Below, piece after piece: positions 8,599-20,800 of a DNA stretch of 64,000 nucleotides (positions within the stretch are counted from its first letter, which is position 1; each line of letters starts with the position of its first letter). The stretch covers positions 1-64,000 of the forward strand of contig CAKVHA010000001.1 in assembly GCA_934747775.1 (NCBI GenBank), in the 5' to 3' direction. The notes below the pieces were generated by a model, which was not told the origin of the DNA, made no database searches, and saw nothing but the letters and a program-made list of their open reading frames with translations. Source of the stretch: an uncultured Clostridia bacterium. Lineage in GTDB: Bacteria > Bacillota > Clostridia > Christensenellales > UBA1242. The position numbers and the translations under genes are program-made.

Positions 8599-9165
8599 AT
8601 GTTTGCGGCAATATTGGGGTTTGTGGCGTATTCGTTAATTGTGTTTTTAACTGACAACCTTTGGGTTCTTGTTGGGTTTACGGCATTTAATGCGGTGTTA
8701 ATAATTGTATTTAAAATTGGGTTTAATAGGTTTGTTAAAAACCTTATTAGCAGCATTTGGTTTGTGGCAATTGTGTTTTTGTTTAACCTTATTTTCGACT
8801 CAGTTGTTGCTAGCCTAATTGTGGCGTGGAAAATTTTAATTGTAACCAACGGGGCGTTTATATTTTCGTGCGTGGTTAGCCCCACCCAACTTGCAAGCGG
8901 ATTTAGCCAGCTACTATCCCCTTTGCGAATTTTTAAAGTGAACACAAACGACATTGTGCTTATGCTTGTAATTGCTTTTAACTTTATTCCAATAATTAAA
9001 AACGACACCGCCACACTAAAACAAACTCTTAAATCACGCGGCATAAAGCTTAATTTAAAAACGTTTTTTACACAAAGTCACCTATTGTTTATAATGTTTT
9101 TTGCAAACATCTTTAAGCGAGTGGAAGAACTTGACCTAGTTTTAGCTGCACGCAATTACAAATAA
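8599..9165 (+). CDS. ecfT: ECF transporter transmembrane protein
   Basis: 188 residues, short for EcfT (usually about 260). Four to five hydrophobic helices are followed by the cytoplasmic coupling part with the two Ala/Ser-Arg-Gly-like motifs, KSRGIKL and LAARNY. These dock into the ATPases. The ribosome site is inside the end of ecfA (AGGAGTT) and the stop-to-start gap is 2 nt. Together with folT and ecfA it would form a complete dedicated transporter. Confidence 0.78.
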   Translation: MFAAILGFVAYSLIVFLTDNLWVLVGFTAFNAVLIIVFKIGFNRFVKNLISSIWFVAIVFLFNLIFDSVVASLIVAWKILIVTNGAFIFSCVVSPTQLASGFSQLLSPLRIFKVNTNDIVLMLVIAFNFIPIIKNDTATLKQTLKSRGIKLNLKTFFTQSHLLFIMFFANIFKRVEELDLVLAARNYK

Positions 9166-9185
9166 TTTATCACCGTAAAAACAAC

Positions 9186-9218
9186 AAAAAGCAATGAATT
9201 ATCTTCATTGCTTTTTTA
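9186..9218 (+). terminator. Terminator after ecfT
   Basis: The stem GCAATGAA/TTCATTGC is flanked by an A-run and followed by six T residues. It also suits the convergent GtrA-like gene. Confidence 0.85.
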
Positions 9219-9234
9219 TTCAAAATAATGTTTT

Positions 9235-9771
9235 TTATTTTTCACTAGTTGGTGGTTGGGGTTTAGCGGTTTGATCTACTTTACCGCGATAAACTACAAA
9301 GCGGCAGAACAAAAACTCGGTTACAAAATTTAAAACCATTGTTATTGCTAGTACTATATACTCGTTCCAGCCTGCTTTTGTAAGTGCATTGCCGCCAATG
9401 GTTGAAAGCGGAGTAAACACCATATAATATGCAAATACCAACAACATTGCAATAGGCACATTGGCTGCACTTTTAAAAGTAAATTTGCGGTTAAGAGTAA
9501 AATTCCACAACACACTAAGAGTAAGCGAAATTAAGTAACTAGGCCAGTATGACCAACGCGCAAGCTCATTAAGAAGCGTAAACGACCCTATTTGAATTAA
9601 TCCCGCACTAATTGAAAATAGCAAAAATTTTACAGCACGCAAAAACTCGCCTTTTTTAGTGGTTGATTTTTGTGTTTCACCACTAATAGCAGCATTTAGC
9701 TGCTTTTTATCGTTTCCCGACATATTATTTTGCTTTGAGTTTTCATTAATATTGTTGTCTAAATTATCCAT
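9235..9771 (-). CDS. GtrA-family membrane protein
   Basis: 178 residues. A cytoplasmic polar N-terminus of about 45 residues is followed by four membrane helices with the GtrA-like pattern KFLLFSISAGLIQIGSF, then SVLWNFTLNRKFTFKS and FVTEFLFCRFVVYR. Family members are thought to help flip or hand over lipid-linked sugars in polysaccharide decoration. No glycosyltransferase is adjacent here, so its partner is unknown. It is convergent with the ECF operon. Confidence 0.8.
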   Translation of the reverse strand: MDNLDNNINENSKQNNMSGNDKKQLNAAISGETQKSTTKKGEFLRAVKFLLFSISAGLIQIGSFTLLNELARWSYWPSYLISLTLSVLWNFTLNRKFTFKSAANVPIAMLLVFAYYMVFTPLSTIGGNALTKAGWNEYIVLAITMVLNFVTEFLFCRFVVYRGKVDQTAKPQPPTSEK

Positions 9772-9987
9772 ATTTTATCCTAAATGTAATATACTAATAT
9801 TATATCAAAACCAGTGCAATATGTCACTTCAAATGGCAAAATTTACAAAATTTCCACAAGTATAACAACAAGTGTTGAAAATTAAAAATTTTTGTGATTA
9901 ATGTTTGATTATTTTAAAAGGTTAAACTAAAATATATGGTGTAAAATAAATGTTAAAAAATAATTTAACACGACAAAAGGAGAAAAA

Positions 9988-10578
9988 ATGAAAGAATTTT
10001 TTAAAAAAATAAAATGGGTATCGCTATTCGATGCGCTTGTTAGCGTGGTTTTTGGGGCGCTTATGGTCTTTTGCACCGATTTTAGCAAAAGCACAATTGT
10101 GTACTTATTTGCATCATTAATTTTGGTTGCGGGAGTTGTAAAAATTGCAAACTACTTTATGTTTGGAATAGAACCTTTTGGTTTTGTTTTGGGCATAACA
10201 AACATTGCGCTAGCTATTGTTATTTTTAGCGCAGCCGAAGCAATTGTAGACAGCAGCATTTTGGGTGTATTGTTTGGAATTGTATTAATTGTAAAAAGTT
10301 TGTTTTCAATTCAAGACTCGTTTGATATGCGCCGTCTTGGCTCTAAATGGTGGTGGGTTGACACAATTTTAGCTACTGCTGTTTTGGTTTTTGCAATCAC
10401 CGTTGTTGCTAACCCTGAAAACGAAGCTATCCTATTTGTTTTACTTGGTGTTTCGTTAATTTTAGACGGAATTTTAAGTGCGGTAGATGTGTTTGTAGTT
10501 TCGGCAGAAGTAAAGAAAACACGCAAGAAAATTGCAGATATGTTTAAAGTGGACAACAACACAACAATTGAAATGTAG
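9988..10578 (+). CDS. DUF308/HdeD-like membrane protein
   Basis: 196 residues, about six membrane helices in pairs (FDALVSVVFGALMVF, IVYLFASLILVAGVVKI and so on), the pattern of the DUF308/HdeD group. A short charged cytoplasmic tail follows. Function in Gram-positives is not established. AAAGGAG precedes the ATG. It is monocistronic, with a strong terminator immediately after. Confidence 0.7.
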   Translation: MKEFFKKIKWVSLFDALVSVVFGALMVFCTDFSKSTIVYLFASLILVAGVVKIANYFMFGIEPFGFVLGITNIALAIVIFSAAEAIVDSSILGVLFGIVLIVKSLFSIQDSFDMRRLGSKWWWVDTILATAVLVFAITVVANPENEAILFVLLGVSLILDGILSAVDVFVVSAEVKKTRKKIADMFKVDNNTTIEM

Positions 10579-10581
10579 CAT

Positions 10582-10620
10582 AAAAAACACGCTAAAAAAA
10601 GATTAGCGTGTTTTTTGTTT
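10582..10620 (+). terminator. Terminator after DUF308 gene
   Basis: AAAAAACACGCTAA and TTAGCGTGTTTTTT form a perfect 14-bp stem with a 7-nt loop, 4 nt after the stop. Confidence 0.9.
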
Positions 10621-10713
10621 TAAAATAAAAATTTATAAATATAAAAAATTATTTGACACTTTTAATATATTTACTATAATATATTTTTAGTAAATTATAG
10701 GAGGCTTTTAGTT

Positions 10714-11025
10714 ATGGCAGAAAAGAAAACCACAAAAACAACCAAAACCACAAAAACATCTAGTGTATGGGGATTAAATAAAATTTCTTTTTACACTGTT
10801 TGTGCTGTTGCTATTTTGTACTTGGTTTCAATTATTTGCTCTCTTTGTGGCGCAAATTTTAAAGTTGTAACCGCTTTGCAAGGTTTGGCAACCGCTATTA
10901 TGATTGTTATTGTTAGCATTTTGGCTTGGAGATATGTTTCAAAACGCCCAACCGTATGGAAAGTGCTTTACATTGTTTGCTTGCTTGTTGTTATTGCCGG
11001 TGTAATTATTCCACTTGTTAAATAA
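10714..11025 (+). CDS. Small two- to three-helix membrane protein
   Basis: 103 residues. A Lys/Thr repeat N-terminus (KTTKTTKTTKTS) is followed by three hydrophobic segments (about 25-45, 50-70 and 80-100). No known family was recognised. The GGAGG site and its own terminator mark it as a genuine short gene. Confidence 0.65.
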   Translation: MAEKKTTKTTKTTKTSSVWGLNKISFYTVCAVAILYLVSIICSLCGANFKVVTALQGLATAIMIVIVSILAWRYVSKRPTVWKVLYIVCLLVVIAGVIIPLVK

Positions 11026-11089
11026 TAATGGCTTATATAATGCGGATAAATATTGGTTGTAAATACTAACATTAACAGATATTGATATA

Positions 11090-11120
11090 AAAAAACGACT
11101 AAGAAGTTAGTCGTTTTTTT
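11090..11120 (+). terminator. Terminator
   Basis: The stem ACGACTAA/TTAGTCGT with loop GAAG is followed by seven T residues. Confidence 0.85.
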
Positions 11121-11204
11121 ATACTTTGTGTAAAATATAATCATAAAAGCCATAAGGTTTATTTTTACACTATAATTAACTTAGATAATAAAACATACAA
11201 ATTT

Positions 11205-11340
11205 TAAGCATAAACTGGACTACCCTTTGGTAGCCTTTGGCTACCACCTTCCCCGAACACCCACCCCTAAAAAGCATTTGGCTTTTTTTGGGGCCCCGAT
11301 GGGGTGACACAAGATATATGGAATTTATCCGCAAAAATGT
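11205..11340 (-). repeat. Composite intergenic element (copy E, with GGTAGCC hairpin)
   Basis: In plus orientation: ACTGGACTACCCTTT, then hairpin GGTAGCCTTTGGCTACC, then ACCTTCCCC, CACCCCTAAAAAGC, a GGCTTTTTTTGGGG hairpin partner, CCCCGATGGGG, a TGACAC box and ATGGAATTTATCC. Copy D at 62.2 kb has identical flanks around a different hairpin. This element and three terminators fill the gap between 11025 and 11382. No 63-bp repeats adjoin this copy. Confidence 0.75.
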
Positions 11341-11367
11341 CACACTAAAAATAGTGTGACATTTTTT
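11333..11367 (-). terminator. Bidirectional terminator (sipW side)
   Basis: TGTCACACTA and TAGTGTGACA form a 10-bp stem with loop AAAA, with an A-run and a T-run on either side. It lies 14 nt downstream of the signal peptidase stop. Confidence 0.85.
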
Positions 11368-11381
11368 TGTGTAATTTTACT

Positions 11382-11855
11382 TTAATTTAGTAGCAGATAC
11401 ATTAGGAAAATATATATAACAACCAGAGCGAGTAAAAAGATATGCTCCTTAATATACACAATTATTTTTCCTAAAAGGTCTAGGTGCATAACCACAGTGC
11501 CAACATAGTTATCTTTAGTTACTCTGCCAGCATCTGGAGAAGTGTTGTTGTCTCCTTTAGTGCGAATGCTACCGTCTTCCATAATTTCGTAGGCACGGTG
11601 GGTCATATAAGTGCTGCCGTTTTTCCACGTTATTATATCGCCTTTTTTAACATCGTCAAATTTTTTAGGGGCAACAATAACAGTGGTTGGCACAGGCAAA
11701 GTAGGCAACATACTGCCGCTGGCTACAATCATATATTTGTAGCCAAATAGCAGGCTAATACAAAGTGTAAACATCACACCAAGTATTAGCGATACTATAA
11801 AGGTTTTTATAAATGATAAAAATTTGTTTTGTTTTTTAAATACATTAATGTTCAT
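11382..11855 (-). CDS. sipW: SipW-type (S26B) signal peptidase I
   Basis: 157 residues. An N-terminal membrane helix (about 15-37) is followed by the catalytic SGSMLPT (S48) and MTHR (H about 88) in place of the usual Lys, then RTKGDNN and a C-terminal membrane helix. The Ser-His arrangement and C-terminal anchor are those of the ER/SipW class. It lies 15 nt after the giant lipoprotein gene on the same strand, so the two are one operon. SipW in Bacillus processes matrix proteins encoded beside it, but the neighbour here has a lipobox, which lipoprotein peptidase would normally cut. Its real substrate is therefore uncertain. Confidence 0.88.
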   Translation of the reverse strand: MNINVFKKQNKFLSFIKTFIVSLILGVMFTLCISLLFGYKYMIVASGSMLPTLPVPTTVIVAPKKFDDVKKGDIITWKNGSTYMTHRAYEIMEDGSIRTKGDNNTSPDAGRVTKDNYVGTVVMHLDLLGKIIVYIKEHIFLLALVVIYIFLMYLLLN

Positions 11856-11870
11856 AAATTATGTCCTAAA

Positions 11871-14800
11871 TTATTGTAAAATTAAAGTTTCGTTGTAATA
11901 ATTAAATTTGCGTCCGTCTTGGAATTTTCCGCCGTTTAGCACTTCAATAATACTTACTTGTTCGCCGTCAACAAGTGTTTTTGAATCATTTGTAAGGGTG
12001 CTAGAAAGTTTTGTAACCGAATTGCCTGCGTTGTTTAATTGCGCATCGGTTTTGCCAGAAACAGCAACATTTATGTTTCCAGAAATTACATAATAGTAGC
12101 TGCTAGAAATGTTGTAATTAGCTTCGGTTGTTGTTATAAAGTGTGCACAAATTGCGGAATATTTTGCATTGCCAGAGCTTTGGTTTACGTTTCCAGAAAC
12201 TTCGGCATAGCAATTAGAAATTTTTGCGTAAACATCGTTTGATAGATATGTTTTTTGACGTGACACTGCAACAATTCCGCCCACATAGTGGAATCCAGAT
12301 GGCAAGCTAAAGTTAAAGCTTTGTTTTACATAACATCTGTAAACGGTTGCTGCACTGTTTTCGCCAACTATGCCAGCAATTTTAATGCCAATGCTGCTTG
12401 CAATATTTCCGCCAGCAAGAGTGAACTTACCAGAAGCGTAACAGCCAATAACGTGACCGCCTTCGTAGTGATTAGATTGTTCTAACACGATAGGTTGGTT
12501 GGTGCTATCTAGCAAGTAGTTGTTGTAAGCCGCAATACCTGCCATATTGAACGCAGTAAGCGAACCTGTGAAGTCACAATTTAAAATAACAGAATAGTTG
12601 TTGAAAGCAATACCAGCCGCGCTACGAACTAGACGCGAACTTAAACTGCTATCGGCACGCATATTTAGCTGACCATTAAACGAGCTATTGGAAATAACTG
12701 AGTAATTGTTGAACGCAACGCCCACGCCGATAAGGTCTATCATATAATCACCCGAACCAACATTTGAGCTTGTGCTAGCTTTAAAGCCAGACATAATTTC
12801 TACGCCGTTAATTGTTCCGTAGTTGTTTATAACCACACCAGAAACTGTCATTTCTAGCGATGAATACAAGTCAATTGAACCGCCAATTTTAATGTTGTTA
12901 ATTGTTCCGTAGTTGTTTAAAGCCAAGCCAGCAATAGTAAGTTTTGCGTTGTATGCTTGTGTGCCAGACCTAATTTCGGTTTTGAAATTAAGTGTAAGGT
13001 CATTAATAACCGCACCCTCCATAATGTTTGTAAACATTGCAGTGCTTACAGTGTCATTACTTAAAGTATGTGTTAAATTAATGTTGTTTATTATAGCGCC
13101 ATTGCCGTTGATAACGCCAGCAAAATTGTTTATAACCGCCCAATTGCCAGACATTGTAAATTCGGCTGGAACTAGGTTGTCGCCCGACTGAACTTGTGGA
13201 ACAACAAAGTAAGAAAGTGGACGATATTGAATGTTTGCAAACTGAGTTGCGGTAGTGATAACGTATGGGTTTTTCTCGCTTCCGTCGCCGTCGCTAAATA
13301 GGCTAATTGTACCAATTTGGATTTCGGTTGGGTCGGAGAACACGGTGTTGGATAGCAAGTACTGAACAGTAACTGCGCTGTATGTTGCGCTAGACGCGTA
13401 AGGCAAGTAATATTCTTTGCCATATAAATCCATATAGTCGCTGCCAATCCATTTAGAATAGGTTTTTCTTTCGCCATTTACAGTAACGGTGTAAGTAATT
13501 CTAACTGGGTTGTCAGAGCCAGTCCACCTAATAATGCCGTGTGTTGTATCGGACGCTTTAGCATCTGGAGCAATAGACGAGAAGTCGATTGTTTTTGTAA
13601 CAATGGCGGAGTTGATAAGACCGTCGGAGCCGTTTGTTGTGTTGCCGCTAACCATAATTGTAACAACAACTTTTTTGCCTTTTAGGTCGTCTTCTTTTAA
13701 AATTGTAGCAAGTTTTTTAATGTCTATATTTAAGTAAATTACGCCAGTAACAGAGTTGTACTCTATCATATAATTTGTATCCATATTATCTGGATAGCTT
13801 TCAAAACTGCCGTCACGCAAATAGTATAAAGTGGTGTCTGATAAGTTTAAATTAAGTGTGAAAATTTGACCAACAACGTCACCACTTTGAACAGCAAGCC
13901 CTATTTTGTAGTTTTGGGCAATGTTATTATTGGCATCTTTAACAACGTTCCATTTTATTGCAGAGCCAAAACCTGTTTCGGTGTTTTTAATCTCGCTACC
14001 TTCGCCACTTTGTTCGGATAGAATAGGAACATTATCCACTTGTGGCATTGCGTAGCGATACACAATAATTGTGTTTTCGTTGCTTTCTAGATGATACACC
14101 TCAACAGCTGTTGAGCCGTCGATTGTTTCGGTAACTGTGTTTGGATTGTGTTTTATGGTTATTAAATAATAACCACTTCCAACAGAGCTGTCAAACTCAT
14201 ACAAGTTTATGCTGCCGCTAAGTGCTTGGTTGTACTCTATTGGATTTCCTGTAACTGTGCCGTCGGCACTGCAAGGCTCTATTTTAATAGTAGAAGTAAT
14301 TGGAACTAGAGCAGCGTCACCACTCCAACTTACAACGCCATTTTTAACATTAAGTGTAGGCTCGTAGTATTTAACAATTTTAAATGGTTGTGATTTTGCA
14401 CTGCTTAAATATGTGCTTCCGCTTGCGTTTGCTCTAATTAAAATATCGTATGTTCCACCTTTTGTAAAGTTGGCGAAAGCGTATCCATCGTAATCGCCAG
14501 CTTCAATAGAGTTTCCGCCATTGCTTACAAACACGGTGTAACTTTTTGTGCTTTGTTTTAGGTCGGTTTCTTCGGTTTCAGGATAATCCCACTCTATTTT
14601 GCTAAGACCTAAGTTAACGCTGCAATTAACTTGTGGCAAACGCTTGTAGCCAACTTCTGCGCCATTGGCGTCGCGTGCGGTTATGCTTGTTACGGCACTT
14701 GAAACACACTGAACTGAGCCAACTTTACCGCCAATTGCAACAACACCTAAACCAAATCTTGAGCCGTCAACACCACTAAAATCGTATTCTATACCGCTAA

Positions 14801-17800
14801 TTACGGCGCGTTCTAGTAATTCGTAAGAGTTGCTATCGTAAATTTCGCCTAAGCCCACTTCTACTTTTTGACCTTCTTGGTAGGTGTAAACCATAAGCTT
14901 GTAACCACTAACACGGCTTGCGTCGGTGGCATTAGGTTGCCAATTAAACACGCCGTTGTTAAGTGTTGCACTAGTTACGCTATTTAGTTTGTAAATTTCA
15001 ACCATTGCGCTAACTTCGTCGGCGGTGATTATATTATCGCCATTGCCAAGGGTTCGAAGTGCGCACCAGTAATCGCCCGATTGAAGTCCGCTAACAATTT
15101 CGTCGTCAAATAAGAAAGATGTTGCGGTTGGGTCTAATTCTATAATGCGCGCCTGAATACCTTTATCGTTTACATTAATAATATTGTTGTCCATATAGCT
15201 AACCCATTGTCTGTTAGCTTTTAGTGAGTCTATTTCACTTGGGTATTTTTCTTCTATAATTTTGCGGCTAAGCACGTAAAGCTTGTATCCAACAGCGCTT
15301 TCATTAGCTGTCCAACTTAAAAATCCGCCGTTAATATCGGTGTTAACGTAGCTATACGCAAAGCCCGATGTGTCTTTTAAATACAACATATCCACGGTGT
15401 TGTACACATTACTGCGAAGTGCAAGCGTTTCGTCTTCGGCATTTTCGCTACCCAAAGCGCATAGTGAAAATTTAAAGTCGGTGTTTGCATTAAGTCCGTC
15501 GGCATCCCACTCGGGACCAACGGTGTAAATTGTATCAAAAGAGCCGTAGAATTTATACTGCATTTGTGGCATTTCCACATAACTACCAGTAGAATAATTG
15601 AAATATTGTTTTTTGTATGGGTTAAAAATAAATGTTGCTTCGTCGCCAATAACGCTTGTATCTATAACCGCAAAGAATGTTGTGACGCGAGTGTTGTCTT
15701 TAGTGTTTTCTTGAGCGGTTAGCAAGTACTTTGTTTCGTACTCGTTTGTTCCGCCGTTTGCTTTTAGAATACGAGTAAAGTAGATGTCGCCATCTCTAAC
15801 TGTAAGGTTGTCTTTACCAGTGGTTACTGGCGCGGAATATTTGTAGGCGGAAAGGGTTTTTGAAAAACTTGGCAAGTACACAATTGTGTCGCTTCCTGTT
15901 TCGCCTATGTTTCCTTTGTTTGAAAAATTAAGGTCTAATTTTGTTGTTACGGCAACTGAAATTGGCAACTGATAGTAGCACACAATTTCGGTGCTAGTAA
16001 ACACGGTGTTTAGCATATCGGCTGGGGTGATTACGCTTGGAGCATAGCCCAAAACCGATAAGTTAATATTTAAATATCCATAAAAATTAGTGTATTGTTT
16101 GTTTAGTGCTAGTTCGTCTTCAGTGCCAGTAGCTAGCAAGGCACTTTCGCCTTTTGTGATGTAAACTTTGTATAGGTTTTTAATTGTTTCCATATCGGCG
16201 TTATTTGTGCTAAGTGTAATGGTTATTAATCCGTTTTGAACGCCAACTGATTTAAAAATGTTGTAACGGCTAAAGCCAAGAGTTGCGGCTGTGTTGCCTG
16301 TTGCTATATGATTAAAATCGTTTGTTGAAACTGGGGTTACGGCAACCGAATAGTTGCCTCCGCCTACTAAGCTATCCATTTTGGACATATCCAACTGATT
16401 AACCACAACTATTTTTGAAAATATTCTGGTTGGATTTTCGGCATTTTGCATATCAAAAATTTCAACCAAGTATCCTTTTACTGCTGGGTTTGAAGCCCAA
16501 TACACAACACCGTTGCTTATTGTAAGGCTAGCTACATTGCCCACACAAGTGATGTACGAATTATTTGAAACATCACTATTTAAGTAATTTACTACTGGTG
16601 CGCCAGCTGTTGCGCTGCCCATTGCGATGATTGCAAATTTGTACTCCACTTCTTTTTCTAGTGTGTCTAGTTCGGCAGAATAATCGTAACTTACGCTATC
16701 GCCGCCCATAACTTCTTTGGTTTTTGATAGGTCGGTTAGGTTTATAATTTGATAGGATGTTGCGCTATCTACTTTAGACCACTTAAATACGCCATTTTCA
16801 ATTTTAAAATCTGTAACAGCATTAAGTTTGTTAACAACAATTTGCTCCGACATTAAGCTGTCTATTTTTCCGCTAGACCTGCCTGCTTTTGCAACCGCTA
16901 CAAGCGTGATATTTTCGCCAGTTTTTGTAATTGTGATTTCGCCGCTTTCGTTAACCGACAAATTTACAAGTTTTTTTGTTTCGCCATTAACTTCGTAAAA
17001 GTCGTAGCCAGAATATGTATCGTTTAGCGAAACGGAAAGTACGCCTAGTTTGTATGAAAATGTTGGAATGTCTACACGTGTGATAATTTCCACATTTTCT
17101 ACTCCATTAACTGTGCCTACAAAATATTTTTGTGTGCCGTTTAGGGTAAACGCGTTTTGGTCACCTAATGCAACCGCTTTTAGTTTAAACGCGTCGTATT
17201 CGGTAATTTGAGATAGGTCGTAAGAATAATTTACATCGCTAGAATATGGATAATCTGCAATTTTAACAGGTGTCCAATTCTCGCCGTCTAAATATTCTAA
17301 GTACAACTCTATGTGAGCTGGTTTTACATCACTATCATAGCTAAAAGTAAGTTTGCCGCCCACAATTTGCATATTGTTTATGGTGCTAAGGCGTGTAATC
17401 GTTACGCTAAGAGTGTTGCTATTTAAATAGTACACGCCGCCTACTTCGTTTCCGCCTTTTGCATAAATTTTAACCACATAATCGCCTTCGGTTGCCATCT
17501 CGGGCAAGCCAAAAGAGTTTGTGGTTACTTCGGTTTTTGTTTCGTTAAATTCCACCACATATACGCTAGCCGAACCGCTCCACGAAAGCGTGTTGTCGGT
17601 TATTTTTGCATTCGTGGGAGCGTCGGCAATTTTAACGCTTATTGTTTTACTAAAATTGCCGTTTAAATAATTTGCAGAACCTAATGCTCTTACTGCAATT
17701 TCTTGTACGCTGCCTTCTTCAACAACAAGGTTTTTAATTACAATTAGTCCGCTGCCGTTGGTTTCAAATGTGCAATTTTCCACAATTTCGCCGTTTATGG

Positions 17801-20800
17801 TTATTACATAACTATCGGCATTTTCTACTGGTGAAAACACAACTAAGTTATCCACAATTTGCAAAGTTGTTGTGCCTATCTTTGTAATTGTAACCGCAGT
17901 TGGAACATTAACAATTGCATTGCTGCCATTTTCGGCAACAGCTGCAATTGTAATATCATATGTTCCACTTAATAAATCTAAAAAGGCATAATTAAGTTCG
18001 TCGGTTATAATATTATCGTGTTCGCCATTTGAAAAAGAAATTAAAAAGTGTTTCAAAAATTGTGTTTCATTAAAAGTGTATTTTAGTGTGCCTGTGGTGC
18101 TTGTTACTTCAATTTTAGGATACACCACAAATGTTGCGACATCACTAAAATCGCTAATTAGGTTAAAGTTTGTGCCGCTTAATTGGTCGGCTGGTTGTGC
18201 TTGAATTCTAACTGTGTATGTGCCACTTGCAAGACTTTCTAGGGAGTATTCCACAAAGCCGTTTACAATGCTAGGCGCGCTTATTGTAATGTTTTTATTT
18301 ACGCCGTCTTTTTTAATTGTTAGCAAATATGAATTTGCATTTTCTACTGCTCTAAACTTAATTTTGTTTGTGTTATTCACAACCGCAAATGTGGTTGCGT
18401 CTGGTTGGTTTAATCGGTTTAGGGTTATTGGTTCGCTAGCCGCACTGTTAAACATTCCGTTTAATCCGCGAGTGATTGTAAGGGTTGCGCCGTCGGCAAT
18501 GCGAATTTTTCCTAGCCCGTCAAAAGTGTTTACGGTGATTGTGTCGGTTATTGGTTCGCTATCGGCGGTGGAGATTGTAACATAATATGTGCTGCCTGCC
18601 ACATTGTCCCAAGTTAAAATGCCGTTTTCGATGCGGATATTTTCAACCGCACCGGCACGAGTAATTTTTTCAAATGTTGCGGTGTTGGATGAAATAACAT
18701 TAAGGTTGTTTCCTAATGCAACAAAGCTTACTATATTAACAGCGGCAAGCACATCGTCGGATACAACGTAGTAGAAATAACGCACGCCGTCTACAAGATT
18801 AAAGTCGTTTACTTCCACATAATTTTGATCGTTAATTTTAACAACATAACTTGCTGCTTTTTCGCTTGCTGCCCAAGTGATTGTGTTGTTTTTTCCTACT
18901 TGGAAGCCGTCTACGCTTTCTAGTTTTGAAAACTCAAAATACGGTGTTAAGCTTACACTGCCGTCTATATTAGTATCCGATTTTGCAACAACTTTTACCG
19001 CGTAATCGCCTGCTTGCGACAACTGTCCCACAAACAATGAAGATAAATTGATTAATGTTTTTTCGTTTTCCTTAATTATGTGTTCGCTGGTTACCGCAAT
19101 CGTTTTTTGAGTTTCGATTTCGCCCACTTTTAGCACAACCAAATACTCGGTTGCAGCAATGTTTTCGCTGTTAGGGTCAGATATTTCTAGCACAACATCG
19201 CCGTTTGTTTGGTTTTTAACACCAACACTTTCTACAAGTGCAAGTTGGTTTATTAAGTACGCGTACGATTTATCCGCGTCGGTAAAGTTTGAAACAACTA
19301 GGTTAAGAGTGTCGCACGTGTCGTTTACCGGTCTAACCAAAACATTGTATCCGCCGTCCACTTTAATTTGTGTTAGGTCTATGCTGCTTGCTGGGTCAAC
19401 TATTGTTTTGCTGCCGTAGCGATTATAAGAACCTGTGGCAGATTTTGTGAACACTTCAAATTTTAGTTTTGATAGGTTTTCTGCTCCAATCAATGTGTTT
19501 AGACCGCTTAAATCCAACACAAGCGAGTTTGTAGATTTTGTAATTGCGGTAGCTTTTAAAACTGGCATAACCACAAAACTACTGCTTGCGGTGGCATTGT
19601 TGGAAGTTCTAACAACTTTTTCTTGGTCGCCAACAACGGTTATTTTTATATCGTACTTGCCTGCTGGATATCCCGACAAGTTAAGTTTTGTATCTTTATA
19701 TAGCGCGTCTGCAAATTGCACTGTTGTTGTGCCGCCCTTGTACACAACCACATTGTAACATTTTGCACCTTTAACGTCGTCCCATTTAAGAAAGGTGTTT
19801 GTAATTGGGCTATTAACTTCCGCATCGTTTTCGTAGCGCAAGTTGGCTGGTGCGGTAAGTGTGGTTAGTGAAATTGTTGGGTTTTGGTTGCTATCCAAAA
19901 TGTAAGTGAAAATATGGTCGGCTTCGTTTTCTTTGCCGCTGCCGTAGTTGGAATTTATAGCTGCCACGGTCGCTGTGAAAGTGGATAAGTTGTATCCATT
20001 TTCTTCTATAATTGGGCTAAGGTCTATTGACTTTGTGTTAGGGTTGTTAATTTCCTTAACCTTGCCGTCAAATGTTACTCTGTAGCCTGTAATATTTTGG
20101 GTGTTTTCATAATCCCACGACAAAATGCCGTTTGCGTTTTTAAAGTTTTTAGGCGCTTCTAGAACCATAAAGCGAATGCTTTCGCTAACAAGGCTATTAT
20201 ATGTTCCTTCCAAAACATCGCCTATGGAATTAATGCGAACAAAATATTCTTGTCCAGGGGTGAAATCGTAAGATAACTCGGTAGGATATTTATCGTCCAC
20301 TTTTTCGGTTATGTCCATGTGTTCCACAACTTCGCCATACACCACGCTAATGTTGTAGCCGTGAACATTTTCTAGTTCGCCAGTTGCGGTTTTTGCGGCA
20401 TCCCACTTAATCTTTTTTGCGGTAGCGTCGTATCTAACACCCGTAGGAGTTGTAAGCAATGTTAGGTCGTTTACACTAACAATGTTTATGTTAAGCTCCA
20501 CCTTTTTAGAGCCGTCTTTTGTGGTAAGCGAAATGGTAACCTTGCCTTTGTTTTCCTTAGGTGCGGTAAACTCTAAGTCCGATTTTGCCGCTTTTATTAT
20601 ACTGTCGGAATAACTAAGTTTGTTGGCTGGTGTAACATCCACATACACGGTGTTAACGGTTGCGTTGTCTGGCAACAACTCGTACGAAACCGTAAATGTT
20701 TCGCCTTGTAAAATACTGTACTCGTTTGTGGATTCGTTGTATAACAAGTTGCTGCTAACCGCCGACACTTTTATACCTGCTACGGCAATGTCTGGCCCGC

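Noticed and set aside
13172..13669. Minus-strand alternative frames inside the giant lipoprotein gene
   Set aside because: The 3001-codon frame is continuous with consistent module motifs; these are out-of-frame shadows of a Thr/Asn-rich coding region.
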